Assembly: GCA_003222675.1 (NCBI GenBank)
Contig: QHWT01000055.1
Coordinates: 1-64,000, forward strand
From: Acidobacteriota bacterium
Lineage (GTDB): Bacteria; Acidobacteriota; Vicinamibacteria; Vicinamibacterales; 2-12-FULL-66-21
DNA length: 64,000 nt
Direction: 5' to 3'
Position 1 is the stretch's first letter. Each line of letters opens with the position of its first letter. Under the pieces are notes generated by a model. It saw only the letters and a list, made by a program, of their open reading frames with translations, was not told the DNA's origin and did no database searches. The position numbers and the translations under genes were made by a program. Shown one piece after another: positions 51,267 to 60,641 of the stretch.

Positions 51267-53552
51267 TCAGGCCGCCACTGTTTCCGTCTGGTCGCTGCTC
51301 AAGAGATGCTTCAGCTTCAACACCACGCTGATCCAGTAGACGTTGGATCCGATCGCTGCCAGGACGACGACGAGCGGAACGAGCCCCAGCAGCGCGAGCG
51401 CCATGATGCCGTACGGCATGGCCGAGCGCGTCGCGCAGAACGACAATCGCCAGATGACGCGCGACCACAACGACGGTTCCGCCATGAACCGCTCGCGTCC
51501 GATCGCGTGCAGCTTCTGCGGCTGTCCCGCCGTGATGCGGCTCCTCAGGAAGATGAGCAGCGCGAAGGTCACGAGCGTGCCCGCGAGCGCCGCCGCGCCG
51601 AACCAGTAGAAGATCGGCAGGCCCGTAAATCGCACGGCACCGAGGGTCATCCCGATGAAAATCGCGATGTAGTACGAGTAGTCGCCGACTGTTTCGATCC
51701 AGCAGCCCAGCGCGGACTCCTGGTACTTGAGCCGCGCGATTTCCCCGTCGCATCCATCGAGGACGCTCGCCGCGAGGCTCAGGAATGCGGCGAGCACGCT
51801 CGCGCCGTAACCTCCAAGGCTGAAAAGCCACGCTGAATAGAATCCGATTGCCACCAGAGCGACCGAGAACTGGTTTGCGGTCAGCGACGTCGGAATAAGG
51901 GCGATGCTGATCGGCAGCGACATCCGGCGGTTGAATCGCGCGAGCATGTTGTCGGTGTTCTTATAGCTCGCGAGGCGCATTGTTTGTTCCGCCGGCATCA
52001 GATCCGCATCGTCGTGCACGCGCAGCGTGAGTCGTCCGAGCTCATTCGACACGTCGTCACCTGACGGTAGCGGCACATGCGAGACGAGACGCGTGTGCAG
52101 ATGTTCGGCGAGCCCTTCAGGATCCAATACCTCGGCCGCTTGCAACCGGAGGAGTCCGGATGCTGGCCATGAAGGACCGGCAGGCACGTCGCGCGCACCG
52201 CGGGCGACCGCAAGGTGCGCGGCTGCTTCGAGGAGTGCCGGTGATACGACCGTGCCCGCACCGATTACGGTGACGGCTTCATCGGGCGCGAGCGCGCCAA
52301 CCGCGTCGCGCCATGCTGAGGCGCGCACCAATTGGAGATGCCCGCGGATCTCGCGCGCCAGTCGACGCATACCGGGCTCGATGGCATCATCGATCAGCAC
52401 GATCACGCGCCCGTAATGGGCGCGAAGCGCGGATCGCAGGACACGCTCGGCAATCGGCAGCCCCGCGATTCGGGCGAACGGCGACACGCGTACCGCGGGA
52501 TCGAGCGGCAGGTAAAGGAGGGTAGGGCGCCTCGGCTCTTGACTCTGTTGGATCGCGGCTCGCCCGGCCGCAGGGCTGCGCCGGTCGCGCCGCGGATAAA
52601 TCGCGAGGCCGACACCGGCCCAGAAGATCCCTCGAAGCCTTCGCGCGAGCGCGAGCGGGGCGCCGCCGGCGGATGCGCCAACCGCCGCAACCGCGGCAAG
52701 GCTCGATGCTTCGAGCGCGCCGAGGTTCGCGGGGATGAATGCGGACGCGAAGCTCGCGACGCGCGAGAACGTCTCGATCGTCATCGCGCCAGTCAGCGAA
52801 ATCGGAATGTTCATCGCCCGCAGAATCAGCCATGCCTCCGCCGACATGCACACGTACGCCGCAATCGTGGCCGCGACCAGCACTGCGAGTCGCGCACTAG
52901 TGCCCCGCACCAGATCCAGAAGCTGCCGCTCGACGTCGGTCGCGAATCGCGCGACGCGGCCGTCTCCGAGCCGTGTGCCAAACGCGCCATCGATGCGCCC
53001 CAGCGCGCTGGCTACATATGTTCCCCGCCCGGTGAGCACGAGGGCCGTGAAGAACGCGATTACGCCCGACGCAATGGCAAAGGCGCGAAACACCCGGAAC
53101 CACGTCCGCGACAACGGTAGCGCTCCGAGCGCGGCCAGGGAGCCGACGCCCACGATCAATGTCGTCCCGATTAAATAAGCCAGACGTTCGAGCGCCACCG
53201 CGACGGTTGCTTCGCGCGCATCCACTTCGTCGTTGAGGAGCACGATCTTCAGTGGCTCACCAGCAATGCCGCGCAGCGTCAGATAGCTGAAGGCTTCCGC
53301 CGCGAGTCGCACGCGCGCGAGTCGCGCGAACGGCACCCGCCGCGGGCGCTTGAAGCACCACGCCCACGCCCACGTGCGCGCCAGATGCCAGAGTCCGCTT
53401 GCGACCAGCGCCAGCGCGAACGCCAGGCCGAGCCTCCGGCCCGCCGCGAACACGAGTTGAAAATCGATGTAATACAGCGTGGCGAGAAACAGCACGCACC
53501 CGACGGTGAGGGCCCCAAGCGAAATGAGTGCCCGGCGTCGTTCCGGCGTCAT
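51267..53552 (-). CDS. Three-part membrane fusion: UPF0104 flippase-like, degenerate nucleotidyltransferase, CDP-alcohol phosphatidyltransferase
   Basis: This 761-residue protein has three parts. Residues 1-320 form a LPG-synthase-TM/UPF0104-like membrane domain (SYLTLRGIAGEPLKIVLL, FIPANLGALEASSLAA). Residues 340-500 look like a nucleotidyltransferase fold (VSPFARIAGLPIAERVLRSA) but lack the G-x-G-x-R signature. Residues 530-760 are a CDP-alcohol phosphotransferase (motif SVLDGCDGEIARLKYQES then GCWIETVGDY), with Glu where the third Asp is usual. It probably joins an alcohol phosphate head group to a CDP-activated partner in the membrane. Its ATG overlaps the stop of the upstream nucleotidyltransferase gene. 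Confidence 0.75.
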   Translation of the reverse strand: MTPERRRALISLGALTVGCVLFLATLYYIDFQLVFAAGRRLGLAFALALVASGLWHLARTWAWAWCFKRPRRVPFARLARVRLAAEAFSYLTLRGIAGEPLKIVLLNDEVDAREATVAVALERLAYLIGTTLIVGVGSLAALGALPLSRTWFRVFRAFAIASGVIAFFTALVLTGRGTYVASALGRIDGAFGTRLGDGRVARFATDVERQLLDLVRGTSARLAVLVAATIAAYVCMSAEAWLILRAMNIPISLTGAMTIETFSRVASFASAFIPANLGALEASSLAAVAAVGASAGGAPLALARRLRGIFWAGVGLAIYPRRDRRSPAAGRAAIQQSQEPRRPTLLYLPLDPAVRVSPFARIAGLPIAERVLRSALRAHYGRVIVLIDDAIEPGMRRLAREIRGHLQLVRASAWRDAVGALAPDEAVTVIGAGTVVSPALLEAAAHLAVARGARDVPAGPSWPASGLLRLQAAEVLDPEGLAEHLHTRLVSHVPLPSGDDVSNELGRLTLRVHDDADLMPAEQTMRLASYKNTDNMLARFNRRMSLPISIALIPTSLTANQFSVALVAIGFYSAWLFSLGGYGASVLAAFLSLAASVLDGCDGEIARLKYQESALGCWIETVGDYSYYIAIFIGMTLGAVRFTGLPIFYWFGAAALAGTLVTFALLIFLRSRITAGQPQKLHAIGRERFMAEPSLWSRVIWRLSFCATRSAMPYGIMALALLGLVPLVVVLAAIGSNVYWISVVLKLKHLLSSDQTETVAA

Positions 53553-54271
53553 GCGCGTTCGGAGGTTGCGGCCAGCACGGATTCGGCGGCTTCGAGGTCC
53601 GACACCGTGTCGATGTCGCGCCATGTGGCATTGCCGACCTCGACGGCGCGCATCAGGCCTCGGGCGGCGAGTTGACCGATCCCGCCGCTCAGTGTGGTGT
53701 CGCCTTGCGCACGCGATGCTTCCAGCGCCTCGAACAGCAGCGGCGAGCACACGAACATCCCCGTATCGAGCGCATCGTAATCGGCGAGGTCTTTGCCAAT
53801 CGCGACGATGCGGGAGTCGTCGCGGCGGACCTTCGTGGCTTCGGCTGCGACGGCCGGGGCCACCGGCCGCGCGTCGACGGCGAGCACGGACTCGTCACTC
53901 CGCATCGAGAACTGCAGCAAGCGGCGAAGGACCTCAGGCTCGAACACGTGATCGCCCATGAGGACCGCGAAGCGCTCCGTGTCGATTGAGCGGCGGGCGG
54001 CGAGCACGGACACGCCGTTCTCGAGCCGCCAGTCTGGATTCAGCGCGAAGGAAATCTTGACGCCGGGTGTCGCCGCCCCCTCCACAAGCGCGCGGACGCG
54101 GTCGGCTTGATAGCCCAGTACGACCGTAATCGCATCGACGCCTGCGTCACGCACCGTGTCCAGCGTGCGCAAGAGCAGCGGTTGTCCGAGAAAGGGATGG
54201 AGCAGCTTGGAATCGCGCGTTCGGTTGTGAAATCGATCGCCGTTGCCGGCGGCCAGCACGATGGCGTTCAC
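53549..54271 (-). CDS. Sugar/inositol-phosphate nucleotidyltransferase
   Basis: This 240-residue GT-A-like nucleotidyltransferase has the signature VLAAGNGDRFHNRTRDSKLL, PFLGQPLLLRTLDTVRDAG, a metal-site Asp in VLMGDHVFEP, and WRDIDTVSDLEAAESVL at the end. It is most like inositol-1-phosphate cytidylyltransferases and related CTP-dependent enzymes. It could supply the CDP-activated head group for the CDP-alcohol phosphotransferase with which it overlaps by four bases. The start is GTG at 54271. Confidence 0.75.
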   Translation of the reverse strand: MNAIVLAAGNGDRFHNRTRDSKLLHPFLGQPLLLRTLDTVRDAGVDAITVVLGYQADRVRALVEGAATPGVKISFALNPDWRLENGVSVLAARRSIDTERFAVLMGDHVFEPEVLRRLLQFSMRSDESVLAVDARPVAPAVAAEATKVRRDDSRIVAIGKDLADYDALDTGMFVCSPLLFEALEASRAQGDTTLSGGIGQLAARGLMRAVEVGNATWRDIDTVSDLEAAESVLAATSERA

Positions 54272-54423
54272 TACAACCCTCGAGTCTGCCGGCCCGAGCC
54301 GGCGGGTTCAGACCTCAGGAGCGTGAACTTCGCGCCGCCCCTCACTGTCGTACTTTTGACGCACGTCGTACGGCTGGCGTTTCCATCACAGTCGTACAAG
54401 CTGATTTTACTGCACGTTTCGGG

Positions 54424-54528
54424 TCATCCTGGGTTGTGCAATTGCACGCTTCATGCCCCACGCCACAGAACGACACAGAAGAACACTGAACTGGTCTGTG
54501 TTGGTCGATGTGTTCTGTGGCCGTTATT
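54424..54528. repeat. CACAGAA-word hairpin before the second UPF0104 gene end
   Basis: CCACAGAACGACACAGAAG on the left pairs with TGTGTTCTGTGG and CTGTGTTGG on the right. It forms a degenerate-word hairpin between the nucleotidyltransferase start and the stop of the upstream gene. The preceding stretch 54272-54423 has three copies of GTCGTAC but no gene. Confidence 0.55.
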
Positions 54529-55534
54529 GCTGACCCTCCGGCACCTCGGGGGCGCGCGGCACCAGCCCCTCGCGTGTCAGCAGGATCCCACCGGCAATCG
54601 TCCAGGCGAGCACGCGCGCCTTGCGGACGATGCCCAGCGTGACGCCGGTGTTTGCCCCAAGGCCGAGGACTTGGGTGAACAGCGCCGTCGCCGCTTCGTC
54701 GACGCCGAGCCGCAGCGGAACGAATTTGAACACGACCGTGATCAGCCGGTTCGTCGTTTCGAGAATGAACGCGGTGAGGAGCGCGGGCGGCGCGCCGTAG
54801 AGGAGCCACAACGTCAGGAAGATTTCGGCGACGCCCAGCGCATGGAAGCCGGCTTCCATCGACGCGATGGCCGGCAGCGCCGTGCGATGGCGCGAGGCGA
54901 ACGTGTAGATCTGTTCCTCGAGCTCCCGGACACGCACCGCGTGCCGGTGCAGCGGCGATGTGCGGTGGGAACGAGAGATGACGCCGAGCGCGCGGCTGAT
55001 GAGCGCCGGCTGACGCCAGAGCAGCCAGAGCGCGACGGCGAATAATACGATCGTCGCCGCGATCGCGATCTCGCCGACGTCCCTGATCGCGGCAGGCAGT
55101 TCGAAGCGGAACAGCAAGGCGACCATGCCGACGGCGATCATCGCCGCGGCCGACAACGTGTAGAGCACGTTCTCAATTGCGAGTGCCGTGACGGCCGGCC
55201 CGAGCGCCACGCGTCCCCGCACGAAGGCGGCCTTTGCGGGTTCCCCCACCAGCGGTCCGAGCGGCGTCAGGTTGCCGATGGTATCGCCGCAGATCACTGC
55301 AGAAAACGCATCGGACAACGCGAGCCGGTGCGGCGGTTCGAGGCACAATCGCCAGGCGAGCGCGCGCATCAGAAACCCCAGGCCGCCAATCGCGATGATC
55401 GCGATCAATCCCCATCCTACCTGGCGAAAGTCCGAGGCGATCTGCGCGACGCCGACGTACTCCACCACCCACGCGAGCAGCGCCAGACCGGCGGCGGCGG
55501 TGATGAGGCCCGTCACGTTGAATCGGCGGCGCAT
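54524..55534 (-). CDS. UPF0104/LPG-synthase-TM-type integral membrane protein
   Basis: This 336-residue protein has about eight helices and the family motifs GFLMRALAWRLCL, CGDTIGNLTPLGPLVGEPAK (the conserved G-x-L-x-P-x-G/E-x2-K loop) and VPLRLGVDEAATALFTQVLG. Relatives include the flippase half of MprF. It is upstream of, and in the same direction as, the nucleotidyltransferase and the fusion gene, giving two members of this family in one locus. Confidence 0.8.
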   Translation of the reverse strand: MRRRFNVTGLITAAAGLALLAWVVEYVGVAQIASDFRQVGWGLIAIIAIGGLGFLMRALAWRLCLEPPHRLALSDAFSAVICGDTIGNLTPLGPLVGEPAKAAFVRGRVALGPAVTALAIENVLYTLSAAAMIAVGMVALLFRFELPAAIRDVGEIAIAATIVLFAVALWLLWRQPALISRALGVISRSHRTSPLHRHAVRVRELEEQIYTFASRHRTALPAIASMEAGFHALGVAEIFLTLWLLYGAPPALLTAFILETTNRLITVVFKFVPLRLGVDEAATALFTQVLGLGANTGVTLGIVRKARVLAWTIAGGILLTREGLVPRAPEVPEGQQ

Positions 55535-55563
55535 GTCGTTCCACCGACTATAATCGCAGTTTC

Positions 55564-56166
55564 ATGCTGCCGGCTTCGTTCCAGACACCAGCCGCGATCG
55601 TGCTCCTCGCCGGGGGCCTGATCTCGTGCTTCGCCGGCTACCGCGTCTTCCGCATCGTCCTCGGCATCTACGGGTTCATCCTGGGCGCGCTGGTCGCGAG
55701 CTCCGCGATGGGCACGGAGCACACGGTGTGGATGATTGTCGCCGCGCTCAGCGGCGGCATCGTCGGCGCGCTGATTCTGATCGCCGCATATTTCGTTGGT
55801 GTGGCGCTCGTCGGCGCGGGGATCGGCGCGCTTGCCGCGAGTCTCATCTGGGCATCGCTGCACCGCGAGCCGCACGCGTTCATCGTTATTCTGTTTTCGG
55901 TCGCTGGAGCGCTCGGCGCGCTCGCACTGCAGCGCTACGTGATCGTCGGCGCCACGGCGTTCGGCGGCGCATGGACCGCCATCGTCGGCGGATTGGCGCT
56001 GAGGGGGAACCACCTGGCGGTGGATGCCGCCGCGCACAACAACGTGTGGCTCGCCTACCCGATGGATCCCGCGCCGGGCCAGCACTGGGTGCTCGTCACG
56101 TGGCTCGCGCTCGGCGTCATCGGCGCCGGTGTACAGCTTGGCATCACGGCCCATGGGAAAACATAG
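55564..56166 (+). CDS. DUF4203/TMEM198-like membrane protein
   Basis: This 200-residue protein has about seven short, glycine-rich helices. It begins AAIVLLAGGLISCFAGYRVF and continues RIVLGIYGFILGALVASSA, IVGALILIAAYFVGVALVGA and ALQRYVIVGATAFGGAW. This fits the DUF4203 family, of unknown function. It is divergent from the UPF0104 gene with only 29 bases between the starts. Confidence 0.75.
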   Translation: MLPASFQTPAAIVLLAGGLISCFAGYRVFRIVLGIYGFILGALVASSAMGTEHTVWMIVAALSGGIVGALILIAAYFVGVALVGAGIGALAASLIWASLHREPHAFIVILFSVAGALGALALQRYVIVGATAFGGAWTAIVGGLALRGNHLAVDAAAHNNVWLAYPMDPAPGQHWVLVTWLALGVIGAGVQLGITAHGKT

Positions 56167-56325
56167 AGCAGATTTGGTGATGTGGTGATTTGGCGACTTG
56201 GTGATTTGGTGATCCGCTGATTTTGTGATTTACCGAGTCACAGACATTGGATCATGGAACCCCAATCACCAAATCAGAAATCACCCCAATCACCAAATCG
56301 GAATCACTCAATCATCAAATAAGGA
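56167..56325. repeat. GGTGATTT-word inverted array
   Basis: At least five variants of TTGGTGATTTGGTGATT stand on the left arm, and four of AATCACCAAATC on the right arm, separated by about 40 bases of unique sequence. It can fold into a long irregular hairpin. It is the clearest of the word-hairpin spacers in this region and sits just before the osmC ribosome site. Confidence 0.7.
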
Positions 56326-56332
56326 GATCGCG

Positions 56333-56773
56333 ATGGCGACGTTTTCGCGCAATGTGACCGTCAACTGGGAAGGCTCGCTGATGGAAGGCAAGGGACAGGC
56401 GAAGGCCGGAAGCGGCGCGTTCACGCTGCCGGTGTCCTTCCCGCGGCGTGTGGGCGACGCGGAGGGACAGACGAGCCCGGAGGAGTTGATCGCGGCGGCC
56501 CACGCGGCGTGCTTCGCGATGGCGCTCAACGCGACGGTTGGACGCAAGGGGGGCCAGATCAGCAAGACCGATGTGACGGCGACGGTGTCGGCCGACAAGA
56601 CTGACGCCGGCATCACGATCACGACATCGAAGCTCTCGGTCACGGCCCGCGGCCTGTCCGGCATTCCGAAGGAGCAGTTCGCAGAAGTCGCGCGCGAAGC
56701 GGAATCGAAGTGCCCGGTCTCGAACGCGCTCCGTGGATCGCTCAAGATCGAGCTCGACGCCAAAGCCGTTTAG
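56333..56773 (+). CDS. OsmC-family peroxiredoxin
   Basis: This 146-residue protein has the two catalytic Cys in HAACFAMALNA and ESKCPVSNAL, plus GSGAFTLPVSF and SPEELIAAAHA. OsmC reduces organic hydroperoxides with its thiol pair and dihydrolipoyl partners. AAGGAG lies 7 bases before the ATG at 56333. Complete. Confidence 0.9.
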   Translation: MATFSRNVTVNWEGSLMEGKGQAKAGSGAFTLPVSFPRRVGDAEGQTSPEELIAAAHAACFAMALNATVGRKGGQISKTDVTATVSADKTDAGITITTSKLSVTARGLSGIPKEQFAEVAREAESKCPVSNALRGSLKIELDAKAV

Positions 56774-57117
56774 CGGCATAGGGCAGCCGCTGGCGGAGAC
56801 AGGCGATTGTTGAGCGAGACGTACGGGACATGACGCGCGAGCGCCCGGACGGCGCCAGGGCCGGTCATGAAGATCTCATTCAGGCCAATTGTGAATTGGC
56901 GCGCCGGGTGGCGGTGGGAAAAGAGGCCATGGTCGAGAAGATTGATAGAGTCGTTTTGCGACGTTCCGCTTTCGGATCAGTGAGTCGCATGGCCGCGGGA
57001 AGATCGACCCGGTCGATCGTCAGCAGCAAGATCGCCGCGAGTCGTGTAGCCTGATGGGCGGAGAGTATCGTAAGAATCCGCAAGCTGACTACTGGACGGA
57101 AGGGCTAGAGTGCGCAC
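56774..57117. other. Gene-free spacer
   Basis: No gene is supported. Open frames here lack family similarity and good ribosome sites. I see no clear terminator or repeat. Confidence 0.4.
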
Positions 57118-57672
57118 ATGACTACCGATCTCGAACAGTTGCGCTATCCCGTCGGCCGGTTGCCGCGGCATCCCGCGGCGGTGGACGCGAAGGAACTCGC
57201 CGAGCATCTCGCCATCATCGAGGCGCTGCCCGCGCGTCTTCGCTCGCTCGTGAACGGACTGAGCGACGCGCAGCTCGACACACCGTATCGCCCCGGTGGA
57301 TGGACGATCCGCCAGGTGGTGCACCACGTGGCGGACAGTCATATGAACGCGTACGTGCGCATGAAGCTCGCCGCGACCGAAGATCGGCCGACCGTGAAGA
57401 CCTATCACGAAGATCTCTGGGCCGAGTTGCCTGAAGCGAAATCAGCGCCGGTCGACGTGTCGGTCGCGCTCGTCGACGCGCTACACCGCCGAATGATTGC
57501 GTTTCTTCGCGCGCTGCCCGCCGAGATGCTGCGCCGCGCCTTCCAGCACGCAGAGTGGGGAACAGTGACGATCGAAGAATCCGTCACCATGTATTCATGG
57601 CACTGTCGTCACCACTCAGCGCACATCGAGGGAGCCCTGGCGAACACTCGCTCGCGAGCGGCCAGCACGTAG
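57118..57672 (+). CDS. YfiT-like DinB-superfamily metal-dependent transferase
   Basis: This 184-residue protein has the start LRYPVGRLPRHP and metal His in WTIRQVVHHVADSHMNAYVR, plus the late WHCRHHSAHIEGAL. Relatives of Bacillus YfiT were first called metal-dependent hydrolases and are now placed with bacillithiol S-transferase-like DinB proteins. It would conjugate or handle small thiols. Complete. Confidence 0.85.
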   Translation: MTTDLEQLRYPVGRLPRHPAAVDAKELAEHLAIIEALPARLRSLVNGLSDAQLDTPYRPGGWTIRQVVHHVADSHMNAYVRMKLAATEDRPTVKTYHEDLWAELPEAKSAPVDVSVALVDALHRRMIAFLRALPAEMLRRAFQHAEWGTVTIEESVTMYSWHCRHHSAHIEGALANTRSRAAST

Positions 57673-57684
57673 CACCGCTGCGCG

Positions 57685-59259
57685 TCACTCTTCGATGACT
57701 GCGAGGCGCTCGGCGATCAGCTTGTCGAGTACGTCGGGTTCCGGCGGCTTGGTAAGGTGATGATCGAAGCCTGATTCGAGCGAGCGCTGCTTGTCTTCGT
57801 CCTGACCCCAGCCCGTCAGCGCCACGAGCATCACGTGTCGCCCGAGGTGATCCCGGATTCGACGCGCAGCATCGTGACCGTCCATCCGCGGCATGCCGAT
57901 GTCGAGAAACGCGACGTGCGGTCTGAACGCCTGCGCGATCTCGACTGCCTGCATACCGTCCACCGCCACCTTCACGAAGTGCCCCTTGAAGGTGAGCATC
58001 AGGCGCATCATCTCCGCGGCGTCCTGATTGTCTTCCGCGATGAGGACGCGCGCGAGCACCGCCGGCACTTCTTCCGGCGCGTGCGCCGCCGTTGCCGGCG
58101 GGTGGACGGTTGCCAGGCGCAGGCGCACGAGGAAACGGCTGCCCAGCCCCGGGCCGTCGCTCGACGCTTCGATCGAGCCGCCGTGCAGCTCGACGAGCCG
58201 CCGCGCGAGCGTCAGGCCGATGCCGAGGCCCCCCTGCGTCCGATCGCGATAGTCCCGAACCTGCGCGAACATGTCGAAGATGCGCGGCAGCATGTCGGCG
58301 GCGATGCCGATGCCCGTGTCCGCAACGATGATCGTAACCTCCGAGCCACTGGCGTCGGCGCGGACGTGAATGCGGCCGCCCCGCTCGGTGTACTTCGCGG
58401 CGTTGTTCAACAGGTTCGAGAACGCCTGTCCGAGTCTCGCGGGATCCGCGTCGGTCCAGAGCGGCTGCGGCGGAAGATCGGCGACGAGCGTATGCCGTTG
58501 CGCGTCGATCATCGGGCGCGTCGCCTCGATCGCCCCGTGCACGACCGATCGCAGATCGATCCGCTCCGGGCGCAGCTCGATCTTGCTCTGCGTAATCCGT
58601 GCGACATCGAGCAGGTCGTCGGTGATTCGCACCAGCTGCAACAGCTGCCGCTCCGTCGTCGCGCGCGCCTTCTCGACGACGGCGGGATCGTCGTGCGCGA
58701 TGCGCATGAGCTCGATGGCGGTGCGGATGGGCGCGAGCGGGTTGCGCAGTTCGTGCGAAAGCGTCGCCAGGAATTCGTCCTTGCGTCGATCGGCGTCCCG
58801 AAGCGCGGTCTCCGCCACTTTGCGATGGGTGAGATCCATGAGCACGCTGACGCAGCCGTAGATGTTGCCGTGCCCATCGTAGAGCGGCTCGACGTCGTTC
58901 TGCACGTAGATCACCGCGCCGTCGGTGCGGACCATCTCGATCTCGTTGCTCACCGACGTTCGGTGCGCGATGGCGTATTGCATCGGCAGGTCCGCGGGGG
59001 GTACGTCGCGCCCATTGCGCTGGATGCGATACAGGGGTTGCTGGCCGGGCGGCGGAGTCAGCGAGATGTTGGCGTCGAGCGGGACCTGCAGCATGGCCGC
59101 GAGCGCGCGGTTCGCGGAAATGTGCCGGCATTCGGGGTCATGCGCGACCGCGATCGGCACCGGCGCGCGCGCGAGAATCGCCTGGAGGGAGTGCAGGCGT
59201 GGCCGCAACTCCTCCGGACTGAGGTCTTCGAGGGCGTCGAAGAGGTTCCAGTCGGACAT
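57685..59259 (-). CDS. Hybrid PAS histidine kinase with C-terminal receiver
   Basis: This 524-residue soluble protein has a PAS domain (about 20-145), HisKA with LATLSHELRNPLAPIRTAIE, HATPase (NLLNNAAKYTERGG, ADTGIGIAADMLPRIFDMFA, GGLGIGLTLARRLVELHGGS), and a receiver (VLIAEDNQDAAEMMRLML, phospho-Asp in VAFLDIGMPRMDGHDAA, Lys in HHLTKPPEPDVLD). No output domain is seen; it may relay phosphate to another regulator. The gene is followed by no obvious partner. Confidence 0.9.
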   Translation of the reverse strand: MSDWNLFDALEDLSPEELRPRLHSLQAILARAPVPIAVAHDPECRHISANRALAAMLQVPLDANISLTPPPGQQPLYRIQRNGRDVPPADLPMQYAIAHRTSVSNEIEMVRTDGAVIYVQNDVEPLYDGHGNIYGCVSVLMDLTHRKVAETALRDADRRKDEFLATLSHELRNPLAPIRTAIELMRIAHDDPAVVEKARATTERQLLQLVRITDDLLDVARITQSKIELRPERIDLRSVVHGAIEATRPMIDAQRHTLVADLPPQPLWTDADPARLGQAFSNLLNNAAKYTERGGRIHVRADASGSEVTIIVADTGIGIAADMLPRIFDMFAQVRDYRDRTQGGLGIGLTLARRLVELHGGSIEASSDGPGLGSRFLVRLRLATVHPPATAAHAPEEVPAVLARVLIAEDNQDAAEMMRLMLTFKGHFVKVAVDGMQAVEIAQAFRPHVAFLDIGMPRMDGHDAARRIRDHLGRHVMLVALTGWGQDEDKQRSLESGFDHHLTKPPEPDVLDKLIAERLAVIEE

Positions 59260-59366
59260 CGTAGAGTGCTGTTCAGGAGAGCATACGCGAGAACCGCACG
59301 GTTGCGCTGGCGAGGGCTATCCGTTAAACTGGAAGTTCCTTCAGACCGCGCGTTCTGCGTACGTGT

Positions 59367-60030
<664 letters not shown>

Positions 60031-60039
60031 CCCGGTTGC

Positions 60040-60300
60040 CGGCTTGAAGCGGACTCGCGCGTCACGGTGAGATTGCGAAAGTGGGCCACCGTGCCAAGGT
60101 CTATCCACAATGCCACCGCACCCTTGGCGTTCGCGCCGGTTTTCAAGTCATTGACGATGAGCGTCGGTTGTGGCTCGTCGGGGACGTAGAGCCGCGCCTG
60201 TGCGCCGCGCACCTCGATCTTGACCTTGGTCCATTCGTCGGGGACCGGATCGCCGTACGACTCGTACTTCTCAGGGCTCTCGTTGCGAAGGCGGGGATCC
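60040..60300 (-). pseudogene. DUF1080 (3-keto-disaccharide hydrolase-like) C-terminal fragment
   Basis: The minus strand reads KYESYGDPVPDEWTKVKIEV, then ARLYVPDEPQPTLIVNDLK, KGAVALWIDLGTVAHFRNLT. This is the last part of a jelly-roll domain of the DUF1080/LamG-like type that acts on sugars. The first two thirds are missing, replaced by a sigma-factor fragment. Confidence 0.6.
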
Positions 60301-60399
60301 GATGCTACTTCTCGAGCAAACTCGCGGCAACGCGCGTGAGCCGCACTGGCGCTATAGCTCCTGTGATCAGCCGCCTGGGTGGCGAGGCATCGTCGAGGC

Positions 60400-60620
60400 C
60401 GGGCACGTCGGCAAACACTGCGGCGTGAGGCGCGCGCAACAGGCGCCGATAGACGTCTTCCACCTTGTGCCGCGCAATGCCGATCACCCACGCCCGCAAG
60501 GACGACTGCCCTGGAAATCCCGCGAGGCCGCTGAGTGCCGCCAGGAACACCTACTGCACGACATCGTCCACGAGATCTTCGCGTGGGGGCAGGCGATGGC
60601 GTGCGTCCGGCTGAAGCCCG
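60400..60620 (-). pseudogene. ECF sigma factor, region 2 fragment with a nonsense codon
   Basis: The minus strand reads REDLVDDVVQ, then TAG where Glu is expected, then VFLAALSGLAGFPGQSSLRA and WVIGIARHKVEDVYRR. This is part of sigma region 2 of an ECF factor. Regions 3 and 4 are missing. The stop and truncation show it is dead. Confidence 0.6.
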
Positions 60621-60641
60621 ACCCTTAACGAGATCGCGTCC

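Noticed and set aside
49990-56325. CRISPR array
   Set aside because: The repeated words in the spacers are degenerate, of uneven spacing and inverted, without regular unique spacers or cas genes.
56830-57054. Small plus-strand gene before the YfiT-like gene
   Set aside because: It has a composition typical of random GC-rich frames, with no motif and no ribosome site.
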